DNA from: UMGS172 sp045637775
GTDB lineage: Bacteria; Bacillota; Clostridia; Oscillospirales; Acutalibacteraceae
DNA: 41,359 nt
NCBI GenBank assembly: GCA_045637775.1
Contig: JAZUAC010000036.1
Location: 1-41,359, forward strand
Reading direction: 5' to 3'
Shown: piece by piece, positions 9,637 through 18,033 of the stretch
How positions within the stretch are numbered: position 1 is the stretch's first letter
Layout: every line of letters begins with the position of its first letter
The notes under the pieces: generated by a model
The model's database searches: none
What the model was told of the DNA's origin: nothing
What the model saw: only the letters and a program-made list of their open reading frames with translations
Program-made: the position numbers and the translations under genes

Positions 9637-10089
9637 ATGGAGAGAATTGCAAGCTTTGAGGTCAATCACGATATACTTGAGAGGGGTCTTTACACCTCAC
9701 GCGTTGACGGTGATGTAACGACCTATGATATAAGAATGAAGCTGCCCAACAAGGGGAATTATCTCAACAATCCTGCCATGCACACCGTTGAGCATATTGT
9801 TGCAACATTCGTGAGAAACAGTGAGTTTAAAGACAGAATTATATATTTTGGCCCAATGGGCTGCCGCACGGGATTTTATCTTTTAGTGCGTGACATTGAG
9901 CCAAAGGATGTTATTACCCTTGTGCGTGATGCCTTCACATTTTTGCGAGATTTTGAGGGTGATATTCCCGGTGTATCTTCAATTGAATGTGGAAACTACC
10001 TCGAACACGATTTAGCCGATGCCAAGCGTGAGGCTGCCGAGTATATCCCTGTTTTAGACGGCTATACTGTTGAACAGCTCAAGTATTAA
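9637..10089 (+). CDS. luxS: S-ribosylhomocysteine lyase (LuxS)
   Basis: This 150-residue enzyme splits S-ribosylhomocysteine into homocysteine and DPD, the precursor of autoinducer-2, as part of the activated methyl cycle. Metal ligands are visible as H49 and H53 in HTVEH and C118 in ECGNY. The catalytic cysteine is C76 in GPMGCRTGFYL, and E52 is the catalytic acid. Length is normal. The ATG has GGAG about 8 bases upstream. It lies between a GNAT enzyme and an SGNH hydrolase; no pfs or metK is nearby, so the cycle is completed elsewhere. Confidence 0.97.
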   Translation: MERIASFEVNHDILERGLYTSRVDGDVTTYDIRMKLPNKGNYLNNPAMHTVEHIVATFVRNSEFKDRIIYFGPMGCRTGFYLLVRDIEPKDVITLVRDAFTFLRDFEGDIPGVSSIECGNYLEHDLADAKREAAEYIPVLDGYTVEQLKY

Positions 10090-10101
10090 GAGGTGCTGAC
10101 T

Positions 10102-10788
10102 ATGAAAAAGTGGTTGAAAAAGCTTATCAAAGGCGAAAAAACAACTATTGTTGCCTTTGGTGACAGTGTTACGGCAGGCTATTTCAAGTCGGGTGACGAA
10201 TTCCATTCAGAACGCGATGATTCTGCCGTGTATCATCAGGTTTTGGGTCAAAAGCTTCGCAATATTGTGCCAAACTGCAACCTTGAGGTTATAAATGCAG
10301 GCGTTGGCGGTGAGACATCGGGTCAGGGACTCAAGCGCTTTGAATCGGATGTTGCTGCAAAGAAACCCGACCTTTGTATAGTTTGCTGGGGGCTAAACGA
10401 TTCCAATGGCGTTGTTGAGAATTACAAGGCAAACCTCACAGAGACCTTCAAACGCTTGCAGGATTTGGGTTGTGATATTGTTTTCATGACACCCAATATG
10501 CTCAACACACGCTTTTGTCCCGAAACTGCCGAAGTTCACAAGGAATATGCAGTAAAAACTGCCAAACACCAAAATGAAGGCAAAATGGATATGTTTATGG
10601 ACGGTGCAAGACAAGTGTGTGCCGAAATGGGTGTTACGGTTTGCGATTGCTACGCAAAGTGGAAAAAACTTTACGAAATAGGTGTAGACACCACACTTTT
10701 GCTTGATAACTACATAAACCATCCCACCCGCGAGATGCATGTTTTCTTTGCCGATTGCCTTTTTGATACACTCCTTTTCGGTGAGTGA
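10102..10788 (+). CDS. SGNH/GDSL-family hydrolase
   Basis: This 228-residue protein has the four SGNH blocks. The nucleophile Ser is S22 in FGDSVTAG, block II is NAGVGGETS, block III is the Asn in WGLNDSN, and block V is a D-x-x-x-N-H-P-x-x-x-x-x-H arrangement near the C-terminus. Such enzymes deacetylate sugars or cleave lipid/carbohydrate esters. No signal peptide is seen, so it is probably cytoplasmic. ATG 10102 is chosen because AGAGGTG lies just upstream; an in-frame GTG at 10093 falls inside that site. A terminator closes the operon after it. Confidence 0.88.
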   Translation: MKKWLKKLIKGEKTTIVAFGDSVTAGYFKSGDEFHSERDDSAVYHQVLGQKLRNIVPNCNLEVINAGVGGETSGQGLKRFESDVAAKKPDLCIVCWGLNDSNGVVENYKANLTETFKRLQDLGCDIVFMTPNMLNTRFCPETAEVHKEYAVKTAKHQNEGKMDMFMDGARQVCAEMGVTVCDCYAKWKKLYEIGVDTTLLLDNYINHPTREMHVFFADCLFDTLLFGE

Positions 10789-10806
10789 TTTTAAAACAAT
10801 GAGCAT

Positions 10807-10841
10807 AAAAAAAGACCTCTGTCTGACAGAGGTCTTTTTTT
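10807..10841 (+). terminator. Bidirectional Rho-independent terminator
   Basis: An inverted repeat (agacctctg with cagaggtct) is flanked by an A run on the left and a T run on the right. It lies between the convergent SGNH hydrolase (+) and the unknown gene at 10855 (-), and can stop transcription from both sides. Confidence 0.92.
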
Positions 10842-10854
10842 CGTAAATTTAAAA

Positions 10855-11622
10855 TCAGCCTTCAATAAGCTTGCGAAGCTTCTTGTTGTGCTTATAATCA
10901 TGAACAGATGCTTTACCCGAAGCCTTGAGGAAGGGATAGTCGGCGAGGTATTTCTCGGCGGCGGCATCATATTTCTCGGGCTCGTTTCCGAAAGAACCGG
11001 CCAAAATAACGGTGCAGATAAGGTCGGCTACAACGAGCTCACCTTCATAGTGCATATCTCCAAGCATGTTCCAATACTTTGTGAGCTGCTTTTTGTTTGC
11101 AGTCTCGTCAGCCATGAGTTCACGCATTTTTTGTATGCCGTATTTCTTGTAGAAATCGACATACATGAAGTCACCGTACTTGGCAACCTCAGCCTTATAA
11201 GCATCCTTATACTGCGGGAACATAGCAAGGAATTTCTGTGTAAAAGCCTCAATACCGGGCTCAGTTCCTACTGCCGCCTTTTCGGGGAGAGCAACTTGTG
11301 TGACAGAACCGTCGGAGGCGGTGATGATTTTGAGTCCTGCATCTTTAGCAACGGCCTGTAAAAAATCCTCGCCAATGCAAAGGGTATCTTTGGGACCATG
11401 GTCGTTTTCGTCAAAGTACCAGCTACTCAAAACGGTGAATTTTTCCGAATCGACGGGAGCAACAGCTACATCAAAAACCTTTTTATCTTCATTGTAGGAA
11501 ACACGATAGATCTTGTTCTCACCTTTAAACGAGCCGATGCTATCTTTATCTTGAGGGAAACCGTTTTCGCTCAAAGAGGGTGCCAAAATATCGGTTACTT
11601 CTTTTAAAAACTGAATGTTCAT
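10855..11622 (-). CDS. Conserved-looking protein of unknown function
   Basis: This is a 255-residue, soluble, charged protein without a signal peptide, membrane segment or recognisable catalytic motif. The N-terminal half is acidic and rich in beta-forming segments (YRVSYNEDKKVFDVAV); the C-terminal half looks helical and ends in a basic segment. ATG 11622 is chosen over an in-frame TTG at 11640; a GGAG lies about 12 bases upstream. It has its own promoter and is monocistronic between two terminators or promoters. I do not recognise the family and infer no function. Confidence 0.8.
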   Translation of the reverse strand: MNIQFLKEVTDILAPSLSENGFPQDKDSIGSFKGENKIYRVSYNEDKKVFDVAVAPVDSEKFTVLSSWYFDENDHGPKDTLCIGEDFLQAVAKDAGLKIITASDGSVTQVALPEKAAVGTEPGIEAFTQKFLAMFPQYKDAYKAEVAKYGDFMYVDFYKKYGIQKMRELMADETANKKQLTKYWNMLGDMHYEGELVVADLICTVILAGSFGNEPEKYDAAAEKYLADYPFLKASGKASVHDYKHNKKLRKLIEG

Positions 11623-11679
11623 ATTAAAAATACGCTCCAAATTTGAAATTCTATATCAGTCACAAGGGATTACCGTATC

Positions 11680-11708
11680 ATTATAACACATCGATTACAG
11701 TTTGTCAC
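11680..11708 (-). promoter_or_regulatory. Sigma-A promoter for the 10855-11622 gene
   Basis: On the minus strand, GTGACA (11708-11703) and TATAAT (11685-11680) are separated by exactly 17 bp, about 58 bp upstream of the ATG. Confidence 0.72.
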
Positions 11709-11725
11709 TATAAACTTTTTAAAAA

Positions 11726-12844
11726 TTACTGCTCTTCCAACTCTTCGGGTTTGGATGCAACCTCTGAGGTGACCGAGTCGGCAGAGCTTTCCATCTTAGG
11801 TGAATTGTTAGCTTCACCAACTGCATCATAAATGCAGGTAGGTGTAGCAAATATTTTCAAAGGCCACTGAGGGTCGGGGCCAAACTTAAAACGCTCAACA
11901 GCGCAAAATTCGGGGCCGTTTTTATTTCCTGTTTGAATAACCCAGTGGTAGCCGTTCTTTTTACCGACATAGATTGTGATATGATCGGCTTCCTTCTTGC
12001 CGGGACTGTCAAGGTCACGGAAAACAATGATCGATCCAATCGGAATCTCCTCGTCGGGATGGAACTCGATTCCTTCGGCACGGTTTTTGGCAGTGAAACC
12101 AATGTTATAGGTATATCCCTTTTGGAGCCACTTTTGTGTCGCAAGATAAAAGCTTTGTGCATTCCAGGTTTTTTCGGCCTTGTCAAGACAAGAGGTGTCT
12201 ATTTTAGCAATGTTGGGAAGATAGTTGAAATAGACATAGGTGGCAAACGAGGCACAAACAAGTCCGTTACGTTCAAAAGCCTTGATGTTCGGCAGGCCGT
12301 CAGCAGTGGTCTCTAATCCCGAGCTTCCACCACCGTAGGTTATATTTGAAAGCCAACCGCGCCATTTTTTATCGTTTGACAAAATGTATTGCCACATCTT
12401 GCCGTCCTTACGGTGCTTTTCAAGGTTGTAGCCGGTGTACTGCAAAGCATCCAAAAACACGTTATCCTCAATATCAAACACCGAGTTGTATTTATATCCG
12501 GGGAAGAGGGTGTTTGTAATGGGATTGTCGGTCGAGGATGATGTGGTATTGGAGCTTGAGGGCTTTGAACTTTCAACCTTGCTTGAGGTATCAGCTTCGC
12601 TCGAAGTTTCGTTTTCGCTTGATGTCTGTTCTTCGCTCGGGGCTGTTTCACTGCTTGTGACTTGCTCAGAACCGGTAATATCCGATAAAACACTTTCCAA
12701 ATTGGAAGAGGTGAGCGAATTGATAGAATTATTGTCAGCTTTGGTCTTGTTTTGTCCGTCAGAATTGCTTATCGTGGCACAGCCAACAAGAATTGCCATA
12801 GACAGTAAAACCGACACAATAAGAGTGGTTCTTCTTTTTCTCAT
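11726..12844 (-). CDS. Lipoprotein with NlpC/P60-like cysteine peptidase domain
   Basis: This 372-residue protein has a basic N-terminus, one hydrophobic segment and a lipobox ending LVGC. A roughly 90-residue Ser/Thr/Glu-rich linker follows, then a globular C-terminal domain. The domain shows an NlpC/P60-like (or CHAP-like) arrangement: a Cys at about residue 197 in GLVCASFATYVY at a helix start, and a His in ADHITIYVGKK. A cell-surface peptidoglycan amidase or endopeptidase is therefore likely. ATG 12844 is chosen because GAGG lies 7 bases upstream; an upstream in-frame ATG at 12874 overlaps the promoter. The exact peptidase subfamily is uncertain. Confidence 0.8.
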   Translation of the reverse strand: MRKRRTTLIVSVLLSMAILVGCATISNSDGQNKTKADNNSINSLTSSNLESVLSDITGSEQVTSSETAPSEEQTSSENETSSEADTSSKVESSKPSSSNTTSSSTDNPITNTLFPGYKYNSVFDIEDNVFLDALQYTGYNLEKHRKDGKMWQYILSNDKKWRGWLSNITYGGGSSGLETTADGLPNIKAFERNGLVCASFATYVYFNYLPNIAKIDTSCLDKAEKTWNAQSFYLATQKWLQKGYTYNIGFTAKNRAEGIEFHPDEEIPIGSIIVFRDLDSPGKKEADHITIYVGKKNGYHWVIQTGNKNGPEFCAVERFKFGPDPQWPLKIFATPTCIYDAVGEANNSPKMESSADSVTSEVASKPEELEEQ

Positions 12845-12877
12845 AAACGTCCTCACTGATAGATTTGTTACCATGTG

Positions 12878-12906
12878 ATTCTAACACATAAAGCACAGGT
12901 TTTCAA
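12878..12906 (-). promoter_or_regulatory. Sigma-A promoter for the NlpC/P60-like lipoprotein
   Basis: On the minus strand, TTGAAA (12906-12901) and TAGAAT (12883-12878) are separated by 17 bp, about 35 bp upstream of the ATG at 12844. Confidence 0.72.
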
Positions 12907-12944
12907 CACCTAAATACCTTTTGGTAAAAAGTTTGGGTAATATG

Positions 12945-12977
12945 TAAAAACCGCTTGGGTCACAAGCGGTTTTTTTA
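12945..12977 (-). terminator. Terminator of the LarA-VanW operon
   Basis: A 7-9 bp inverted repeat (ccgcttg/caagcgg) has A runs on its left side, which read as U runs on the minus strand. It lies just after the vanW stop codon. A T run on the other side makes it potentially bidirectional. Confidence 0.88.
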
Positions 12978-12978
12978 G

Positions 12979-13806
12979 CTATTTCTTGATTTGTTCGGCA
13001 GGTATAAGCGAATGGTCGTACATAACTAACGAGTGGTTGTCAAGTATCAGTTCTTCTGCCAAGAGATTGTCGGTTTCACGGTCAAACACCTTTCGCCAAA
13101 CCTTTGAATTGCGGTAATAATCATCTCCGATTTTCTCAAAGTGATGGTTAGTTTCTACCAACTCATAACGGGTTGAAAATTTGCTTTCTGCACGCAACTC
13201 ACCCTTTAGCTCACCATCCTCGCACCAAACAAGAATCTGTACTGCTTGGGATGTGTTGTTTTTAAAGCGATAGTCAAGGTTTTTGTAGCTTATCGAGGTG
13301 CCTGTGCCAAAGGGGACTCTGCGACGCTCATCGGGAAACAGTGCATCCGAATGGTGGTGAAGCTCAGTCACGGTCAAGGGGCTGTTTAAAACAAGCCAAT
13401 GCACCATGTTTGCCATCTGACAAAGACCGCCGCCCATACCAGACGAAACGGCGCTTCTTTTTATTACGAGTCCAGGTTTATAGCCCTTTTTAGCCGTTGT
13501 TTTGCCAACGGTTTTCCAAAAAGAAAAGGTCTCACCCGGATGTATTATAAGTCCGTTAATCTTGTCTGATGCAAGCCTAATATTGGTGACCTTGTTTTCC
13601 TGCAACTGTAAATCTACATTGTGTAAGCGCCGAACCAACACCGAGGAATGCTGCATAACCGTGGCAGGGAAGGGTGCATCTGACTTATGCTTTGCAATTT
13701 TCTCACGGCTGAAAAAGTCCCTCAAACTGCGCTTGAAGGACTCTTTCCAGCATGATATCTTATAGAAAAACGGGTTGATTTCGCAAAAGAGTTTTCGCTG
13801 TTTCAT
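12979..13806 (-). CDS. VanW-family protein
   Basis: This 275-residue protein has the VanW core: the HPGETFSFW segment, GYKPGLVI, the GMGGGLCQMAN glycine/cysteine motif, LHHHSDALFPDE and VPFGTGTSI. VanW proteins were named from vanB-type glycopeptide-resistance clusters, but most, like this one, occur without vanH/A/X and have unknown biochemical roles at the envelope. Here it begins 5 bp after the larA stop and ends the operon. It should not be read as evidence of vancomycin resistance. Confidence 0.9.
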   Translation of the reverse strand: MKQRKLFCEINPFFYKISCWKESFKRSLRDFFSREKIAKHKSDAPFPATVMQHSSVLVRRLHNVDLQLQENKVTNIRLASDKINGLIIHPGETFSFWKTVGKTTAKKGYKPGLVIKRSAVSSGMGGGLCQMANMVHWLVLNSPLTVTELHHHSDALFPDERRRVPFGTGTSISYKNLDYRFKNNTSQAVQILVWCEDGELKGELRAESKFSTRYELVETNHHFEKIGDDYYRNSKVWRKVFDRETDNLLAEELILDNHSLVMYDHSLIPAEQIKK

Positions 13807-13811
13807 TTATC

Positions 13812-15086
13812 TCAAATAACCATTACTGCAACACCGTCGGGAATAGCGGTGACGGTCACATTGTCACGACCTAAGATTTCCGTTGCCTTGGTCATAGCTT
13901 CTTCAATAGAATGTGCGGGTATCATGTGCATATCGCTGACGGTCTTATCGTCCATTTCGGAAACATAGATAACGCTTGCACGAAGCAAAATTCGGCTCAA
14001 AATCTGAGTCATCCACTGGTCGGGCAAGGTTTCGAGTCGACCGCGGCTCATGATTTCGTCCATGATCTTGTTAACATCTTTTTCATCTGCCATCTGATGA
14101 TAGAAATGGTCACCGCCAACACCGTCGTTGCATTTTGCTATCATAATGATAACACCGCCATCCTTAACGGTGGCTTCACCTGCCGTCATACCCTTGACCG
14201 ACTGATAAACATTCTGGTCGAGAGGGTAACCACCATTAGTGGTAAGTACAATATCGGCAGGTTTGGCTTTGGCACCGCACTGCTCACGCAAAAATTCGAC
14301 GCCCTTTTTGTGTGCCTCAAAGGTGTCGCCTGCAACGGCATAGATAACCTCCTTTTCGGCGTTAAGTACAACGTTTACTACATAGCAGAGACCTGCAGTT
14401 TTAGCAGCCCATAGCATATCGTTATGAATGGGGTTGCCATCCAAAATGCCTGTACGGGCACAAGGGTCGGCAATAAACTCACCGCAATGGTTGGCAAGAA
14501 CGGTTTTTCTTCCGCAAACACCGGGCAAAACACTCTTTCTTCCACCCGAAAAGCCTGCAAAGAAGTGAGGCTCAATAAAGCCTTCAGCTACAAGAAGATC
14601 GGCATTAACAGCAATCGAGTTGACCTCGCAATCGCCACCCGAAGGAAGCTTGCCGAGATTCACAAGCTTCTCGGTTTCATCACAATCGTGAACATAGATA
14701 TTGACCGAGTTTACAATATCCTCGCCAAACTTTGAAACCAATTCGTCACGGGTGGTTCCGCGGTGACATCCTGTGGCGATCAAAATGGTGATTTCGGCAT
14801 CGGGATTGCCTTGCTTGATTTCCTCTAACATAGGCGGGATTATAACCTTGCTGGGTACGGGACGGGTATGGTCGCTTGCGATGATAACAATGTTTTTCTT
14901 ACCCTTTGCAAGCTCGCACAAACGTGGTGAACCGATAGGGCTTTCCATTGCAGTCTTGACTAATTCCTCAGCAGTGCCCAAGGGTTTGTATTCTTCTATT
15001 GATGATTCCAAAACACCTAACAAACTGCTATCGTCAAAATCATACTCCAAGTAATCTTTACCGAAAGGAAATTTAATATTAGCCAT
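13812..15086 (-). CDS. larA: LarA-family nickel-pincer nucleotide-dependent racemase/epimerase
   Basis: This 424-residue protein belongs to the LarA (DUF2088) family. It has DHTRPVPSK, TGCHRGTTRDE, EPHFFAGFSGGRKSVLPG and GYPLDQNVYQSVKGM. The residues known to matter in Lactobacillus plantarum LarA fall at the same numbers: H108 and H174 (proton transfer), K184 (covalent cofactor lysine) and H200 (nickel ligand). The reaction is epimerisation of a 2-hydroxy acid; lactate is the prototype but family members use various substrates. No larB/larC/larE cofactor genes are in the window. AGGAGG precedes the ATG, and the gene overlaps the upstream ECF gene by 8 bp. Confidence 0.9.
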   Translation of the reverse strand: MANIKFPFGKDYLEYDFDDSSLLGVLESSIEEYKPLGTAEELVKTAMESPIGSPRLCELAKGKKNIVIIASDHTRPVPSKVIIPPMLEEIKQGNPDAEITILIATGCHRGTTRDELVSKFGEDIVNSVNIYVHDCDETEKLVNLGKLPSGGDCEVNSIAVNADLLVAEGFIEPHFFAGFSGGRKSVLPGVCGRKTVLANHCGEFIADPCARTGILDGNPIHNDMLWAAKTAGLCYVVNVVLNAEKEVIYAVAGDTFEAHKKGVEFLREQCGAKAKPADIVLTTNGGYPLDQNVYQSVKGMTAGEATVKDGGVIIMIAKCNDGVGGDHFYHQMADEKDVNKIMDEIMSRGRLETLPDQWMTQILSRILLRASVIYVSEMDDKTVSDMHMIPAHSIEEAMTKATEILGRDNVTVTAIPDGVAVMVI

Positions 15087-15618
15087 TTTTTGACCTCCTC
15101 AAAGTTATATTTACCACCGTTACCAATAACGGAATCAAAACAAGCTGCAAAATTATACCGGGCAAGGCATCGGCAAAGCCGCCTATCCAGAACATTGAAA
15201 GGGTGAATGCTTTGCCGTCGAATCCTAACAGAACCGCCTTGGCAATACCCCAAATAATTCGTCCAGAAATCATAGCGACGATAAGGCTTATGTAAATACT
15301 CAAAACATTTTTCTTCTTGAGTAAGAGATACATAACACCGATAACTGCACCATATGTGCAAAGCTCAAGTGCCATCCAAACGGCTTGCGGGTAAATCGGC
15401 GGCATACCAAAGGTGACCGACCTCAAAAAAGGTAATATAAGACCGATGAATCCGCCGTATTGCCATCCGCAGAGCAAACCGCAAAGCATAACGGGAAGAT
15501 GCATGGGCAATAAACTGTCGCCAATTTCCTTTATCTGTGCGGTGAAAAGCGGAAGTATCAAACCAACCGCCAGCAACACCGCAGATAAGGTCATTTTTCT
15601 TAAATAGTCTTTTTTCAT
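15079..15618 (-). CDS. ECF transporter S component-like membrane protein
   Basis: This 179-residue protein has about five to six hydrophobic segments with the pattern of ECF-type substrate-binding (S) components: an N-terminal basic KKDYLRKM, LLPMHLPVMLCGLLCGWQYGG (a common motif at the first loop/second helix), and glycine-rich later helices. S components bind vitamins, metals or precursors and share the energising EcfAA'T module, which is not in this window. Overlap with larA suggests a substrate linked to LarA, but the ligand cannot be read from the sequence. The RBS is weak (GAAGAG). Confidence 0.7.
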   Translation of the reverse strand: MKKDYLRKMTLSAVLLAVGLILPLFTAQIKEIGDSLLPMHLPVMLCGLLCGWQYGGFIGLILPFLRSVTFGMPPIYPQAVWMALELCTYGAVIGVMYLLLKKKNVLSIYISLIVAMISGRIIWGIAKAVLLGFDGKAFTLSMFWIGGFADALPGIILQLVLIPLLVTVVNITLRRSKNG

Positions 15619-15635
15619 ATCGTTTTACTCTTCAT

Positions 15636-16322
15636 TTAGATTCCCATTACCGAATCAATAGGTAGGGAAACGACGGTGCCTTTTGCCTTAGAGTTGATAC
15701 CGCAGGTCTCGCCAATCTTGGTCATTATGCCTTTTCGGTGTTCGGAATCGGTTATTATAAGTACGATATCCTTTTCCTCCTGAACATCGAGACCCCAAAA
15801 GCCTGCGGTCTGCTTACTTCCTATACTGCGGCTGTGCAAAACTGTACCACCGCCTGCACCTGCTTCTCTTGCGGCGGTCATAACCTCACCGCTGAATCCT
15901 CGGTTGACAAAGGCAACCACCAAAGCATACTCGGATTCCGACATTTCCAATTCACCCTTTCGTGATTTACTTTCAATATTTTCAGCAGTGTAATTCATCA
16001 TATCTGCCAAAAGCTTACTTGCACCGGTCAACGGCATTGTAAATGAAATACCGCTGTTTACCGCGTCAAGCCTTAACTGTGAATGAAGCTTATGAAGCAT
16101 TTCTTTTCCAAAGCTTTCGGGCACAGTACTCAATAACACACCTTTATCAATGCCGCCCAAACCCAAAGTGTCCATAATTTCACTCGAAGCGGTACCTTCA
16201 CCGCTTAAACGGTACTGTATGGGCATGGCACTTTTCAAAAACAGGTCGGCTGCTTTGTCGCACAGTTTAGGAGTGGCAATAAGCACCAACAACTGATAAC
16301 GCATTTTTATATTGTCTGACAT
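15636..16322 (-). CDS. PII-like signalling protein, two-domain, linked to DUF1538 permease
   Basis: This 228-residue protein appears to contain two ferredoxin-like PII-type domains. The C-terminal one (about residues 130-228) shows VMTAAREAGAGGGTVLHSRSIG, the strand KDIVLIITD and the ending TVVSLPIDSVMGI, which resemble P-II family proteins. The canonical T-loop tyrosine motif is not obvious. It lies 14 bp downstream of the DUF1538 gene, with AGGAGGTG upstream of the ATG. A regulatory role on that permease, in the manner of GlnK on AmtB, is an inference. Confidence 0.75.
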   Translation of the reverse strand: MSDNIKMRYQLLVLIATPKLCDKAADLFLKSAMPIQYRLSGEGTASSEIMDTLGLGGIDKGVLLSTVPESFGKEMLHKLHSQLRLDAVNSGISFTMPLTGASKLLADMMNYTAENIESKSRKGELEMSESEYALVVAFVNRGFSGEVMTAAREAGAGGGTVLHSRSIGSKQTAGFWGLDVQEEKDIVLIITDSEHRKGIMTKIGETCGINSKAKGTVVSLPIDSVMGI

Positions 16323-16336
16323 TATTGCAACACCTC

Positions 16337-17851
16337 CTAAAAATCAACGATACTGTCACTGTCGGCAGTAATTCCCGTAGGCAGTACGGCGGTTTTCTGA
16401 ACCTTGTCGGCCTTGAAGCGATAAACAAGTCCCATTACTTGAATCGCAATAAGCGGTGTTAAAGCAACCAAGGCAACAACGCCGAAGGCATCGGTCATAA
16501 CGTCGCCGCCAAGGGCTGTACAAACGCCTATACAAAGCGGCAACAAAAAGGTCGAGGTCATGGGTCCGCTGGCAACACCGCCCGAGTCGAATGCGATACC
16601 GACAAATATCTTGGGAACAAAAAGCGACATTACAAGTGCAATCACATATCCCGGAATGATTATCCATTGAATCGGAATACCCAACAGTATTCTTAACATT
16701 GCAAGTCCGATACTTGCAGCAACGCCTATGGACATACTGCGGTTCATCGCCTTGACCGAAACGGCACCGTTGGTGACATTTTCAACCTGATGATTCAAAA
16801 CCTGAATAGCAGGCTCGGCTTTGACTATATAGTAACCGATAAGCATTCCGATAGGGACGAGTATCCAGTTGTATGAAAGGTCTGCCAAGGCACTGCCCAT
16901 TGCCGAACCAACGGGGGCAAAACCAACATTTACACCGCAAAGGAATAAAATCAGTCCGATGTAGGTGTAAAGCATACCCATGATAACACGCTTTAATTCG
17001 CGTTTGGGATAACGGCGAGTGATAAGCTGGAATAGGAAAAATACCGCAATTATCGGTAAAAGCGAAACGGCAACCTCACCTATGTAATGCGGAAGCTCAC
17101 CGCCAAAAAGCTTGGCTACATCACGCGTTGTGAAAACCTCGGCAATCGATTCGGGTGTGTAGGTCGCATTGGGCTTGAAAAACAATCCCAACACAAGCAC
17201 GGCGAGAATAGGACCGACACTGGACAAGGCGACGAGACCGAAGCTATCACTTGAGGAGTTTTTGTCACCTCGAACCGATGCAAGACCGACACCCAAAGCC
17301 ATGATAAACGGAACTGTCATAGGGCCTGTTGTAACACCGCCCGAGTCGAAAGCAACAGCAATAAAAGCCTTAGGTACAAAGAACGACCCTGCAATCAACA
17401 CAATATAGAACACAATGAGTAATTTTGAAAGGTCGATCTGATATTTTATACGAATAATGGCAAGAGCCAAGAAAATTCCCACTCCTACCGCAACGGTTAA
17501 AATCAAGGCGAGATTTGGTATAGATGGCACCTGCTCAGCCAAAACCTGCAAATCGGGTTCCGAGACGGTGATAATAACACCCATAACAAACCCAACCAAT
17601 AAAACCGTGAGTATCAGCTTGGTTTTTGAGATTTGAACACCGATACCCTCACCAATAGGGGTCATGGCCATTTCTGCTCCGAGCTGGAAGAATCCCATGC
17701 CAAAGATAAGCATAACAGCGCCGACCAAAAACATGACCAATGGGCCAAGCTCAATGGGAGCAATGAAAATGCTTATCAGCATAACGATACCCGTTATGGG
17801 AAGAACCGCGGTAAGCGACTCTCTCGTTTTTTCCCTTAATTTCGGATTCAA
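16337..17851 (-). CDS. DUF1538 family membrane permease
   Basis: This 504-residue protein has about 12 hydrophobic segments and an internal duplication. The DUF1538 signature AFDSGGV-(T/A)-(T/S)-GPMT occurs once in each half, each followed by a GD(K/V) segment. The transported substrate is unknown. The start is a TTG at 17851, chosen because AGAGGTGGG lies directly upstream; the reading frame extends 11 codons further to another TTG at 17884, which overlaps the ribosome binding site and promoter region. It is the first gene of the operon leading through the PII-like protein to LarA and VanW. Confidence 0.88.
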   Translation of the reverse strand: MNPKLREKTRESLTAVLPITGIVMLISIFIAPIELGPLVMFLVGAVMLIFGMGFFQLGAEMAMTPIGEGIGVQISKTKLILTVLLVGFVMGVIITVSEPDLQVLAEQVPSIPNLALILTVAVGVGIFLALAIIRIKYQIDLSKLLIVFYIVLIAGSFFVPKAFIAVAFDSGGVTTGPMTVPFIMALGVGLASVRGDKNSSSDSFGLVALSSVGPILAVLVLGLFFKPNATYTPESIAEVFTTRDVAKLFGGELPHYIGEVAVSLLPIIAVFFLFQLITRRYPKRELKRVIMGMLYTYIGLILFLCGVNVGFAPVGSAMGSALADLSYNWILVPIGMLIGYYIVKAEPAIQVLNHQVENVTNGAVSVKAMNRSMSIGVAASIGLAMLRILLGIPIQWIIIPGYVIALVMSLFVPKIFVGIAFDSGGVASGPMTSTFLLPLCIGVCTALGGDVMTDAFGVVALVALTPLIAIQVMGLVYRFKADKVQKTAVLPTGITADSDSIVDF

Positions 17852-17887
17852 ACGCCCACCTCTTTCCTGAATAGAATCAACCAAATT

Positions 17888-17916
17888 ATTTTACCATACT
17901 TTCTATTATGGGGCAA
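17888..17916 (-). promoter_or_regulatory. Promoter of the DUF1538-PII-ECF-LarA-VanW operon
   Basis: On the minus strand, TTGCCC (17916-17911) and TAAAAT (17893-17888) are separated by 17 bp, about 37 bp upstream of the TTG start. Its position supports translation starting at 17851. Confidence 0.6.
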
Positions 17917-17977
17917 GTGGTTTTTTGAATTTTAAATAACTATTATAGTTTATTTAAAACTACACGAATAAATGTTA

Positions 17978-18033
17978 AAAAACAAAAAACCGACCTACTG
18001 GTCGGTTTCTTGTTTTGGTGGGAGCGGGTGGAT
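17978..18033. repeat. 56-bp direct repeat, copy 1 (terminator plus tRNA-Tyr 3' fragment)
   Basis: This 56-bp stretch is identical to 18184-18239. It contains the hairpin accgacc/ggtcggt and the last 18 bases of tRNA-Tyr including CCA, but no tRNA body follows. The two copies are 206 bp apart. Confidence 0.9.

Noticed and set aside
12979..13806. Vancomycin resistance locus suggested by VanW
   Set aside because: No vanH, ligase, vanX or two-component genes are nearby; VanW proteins are widespread outside resistance clusters.
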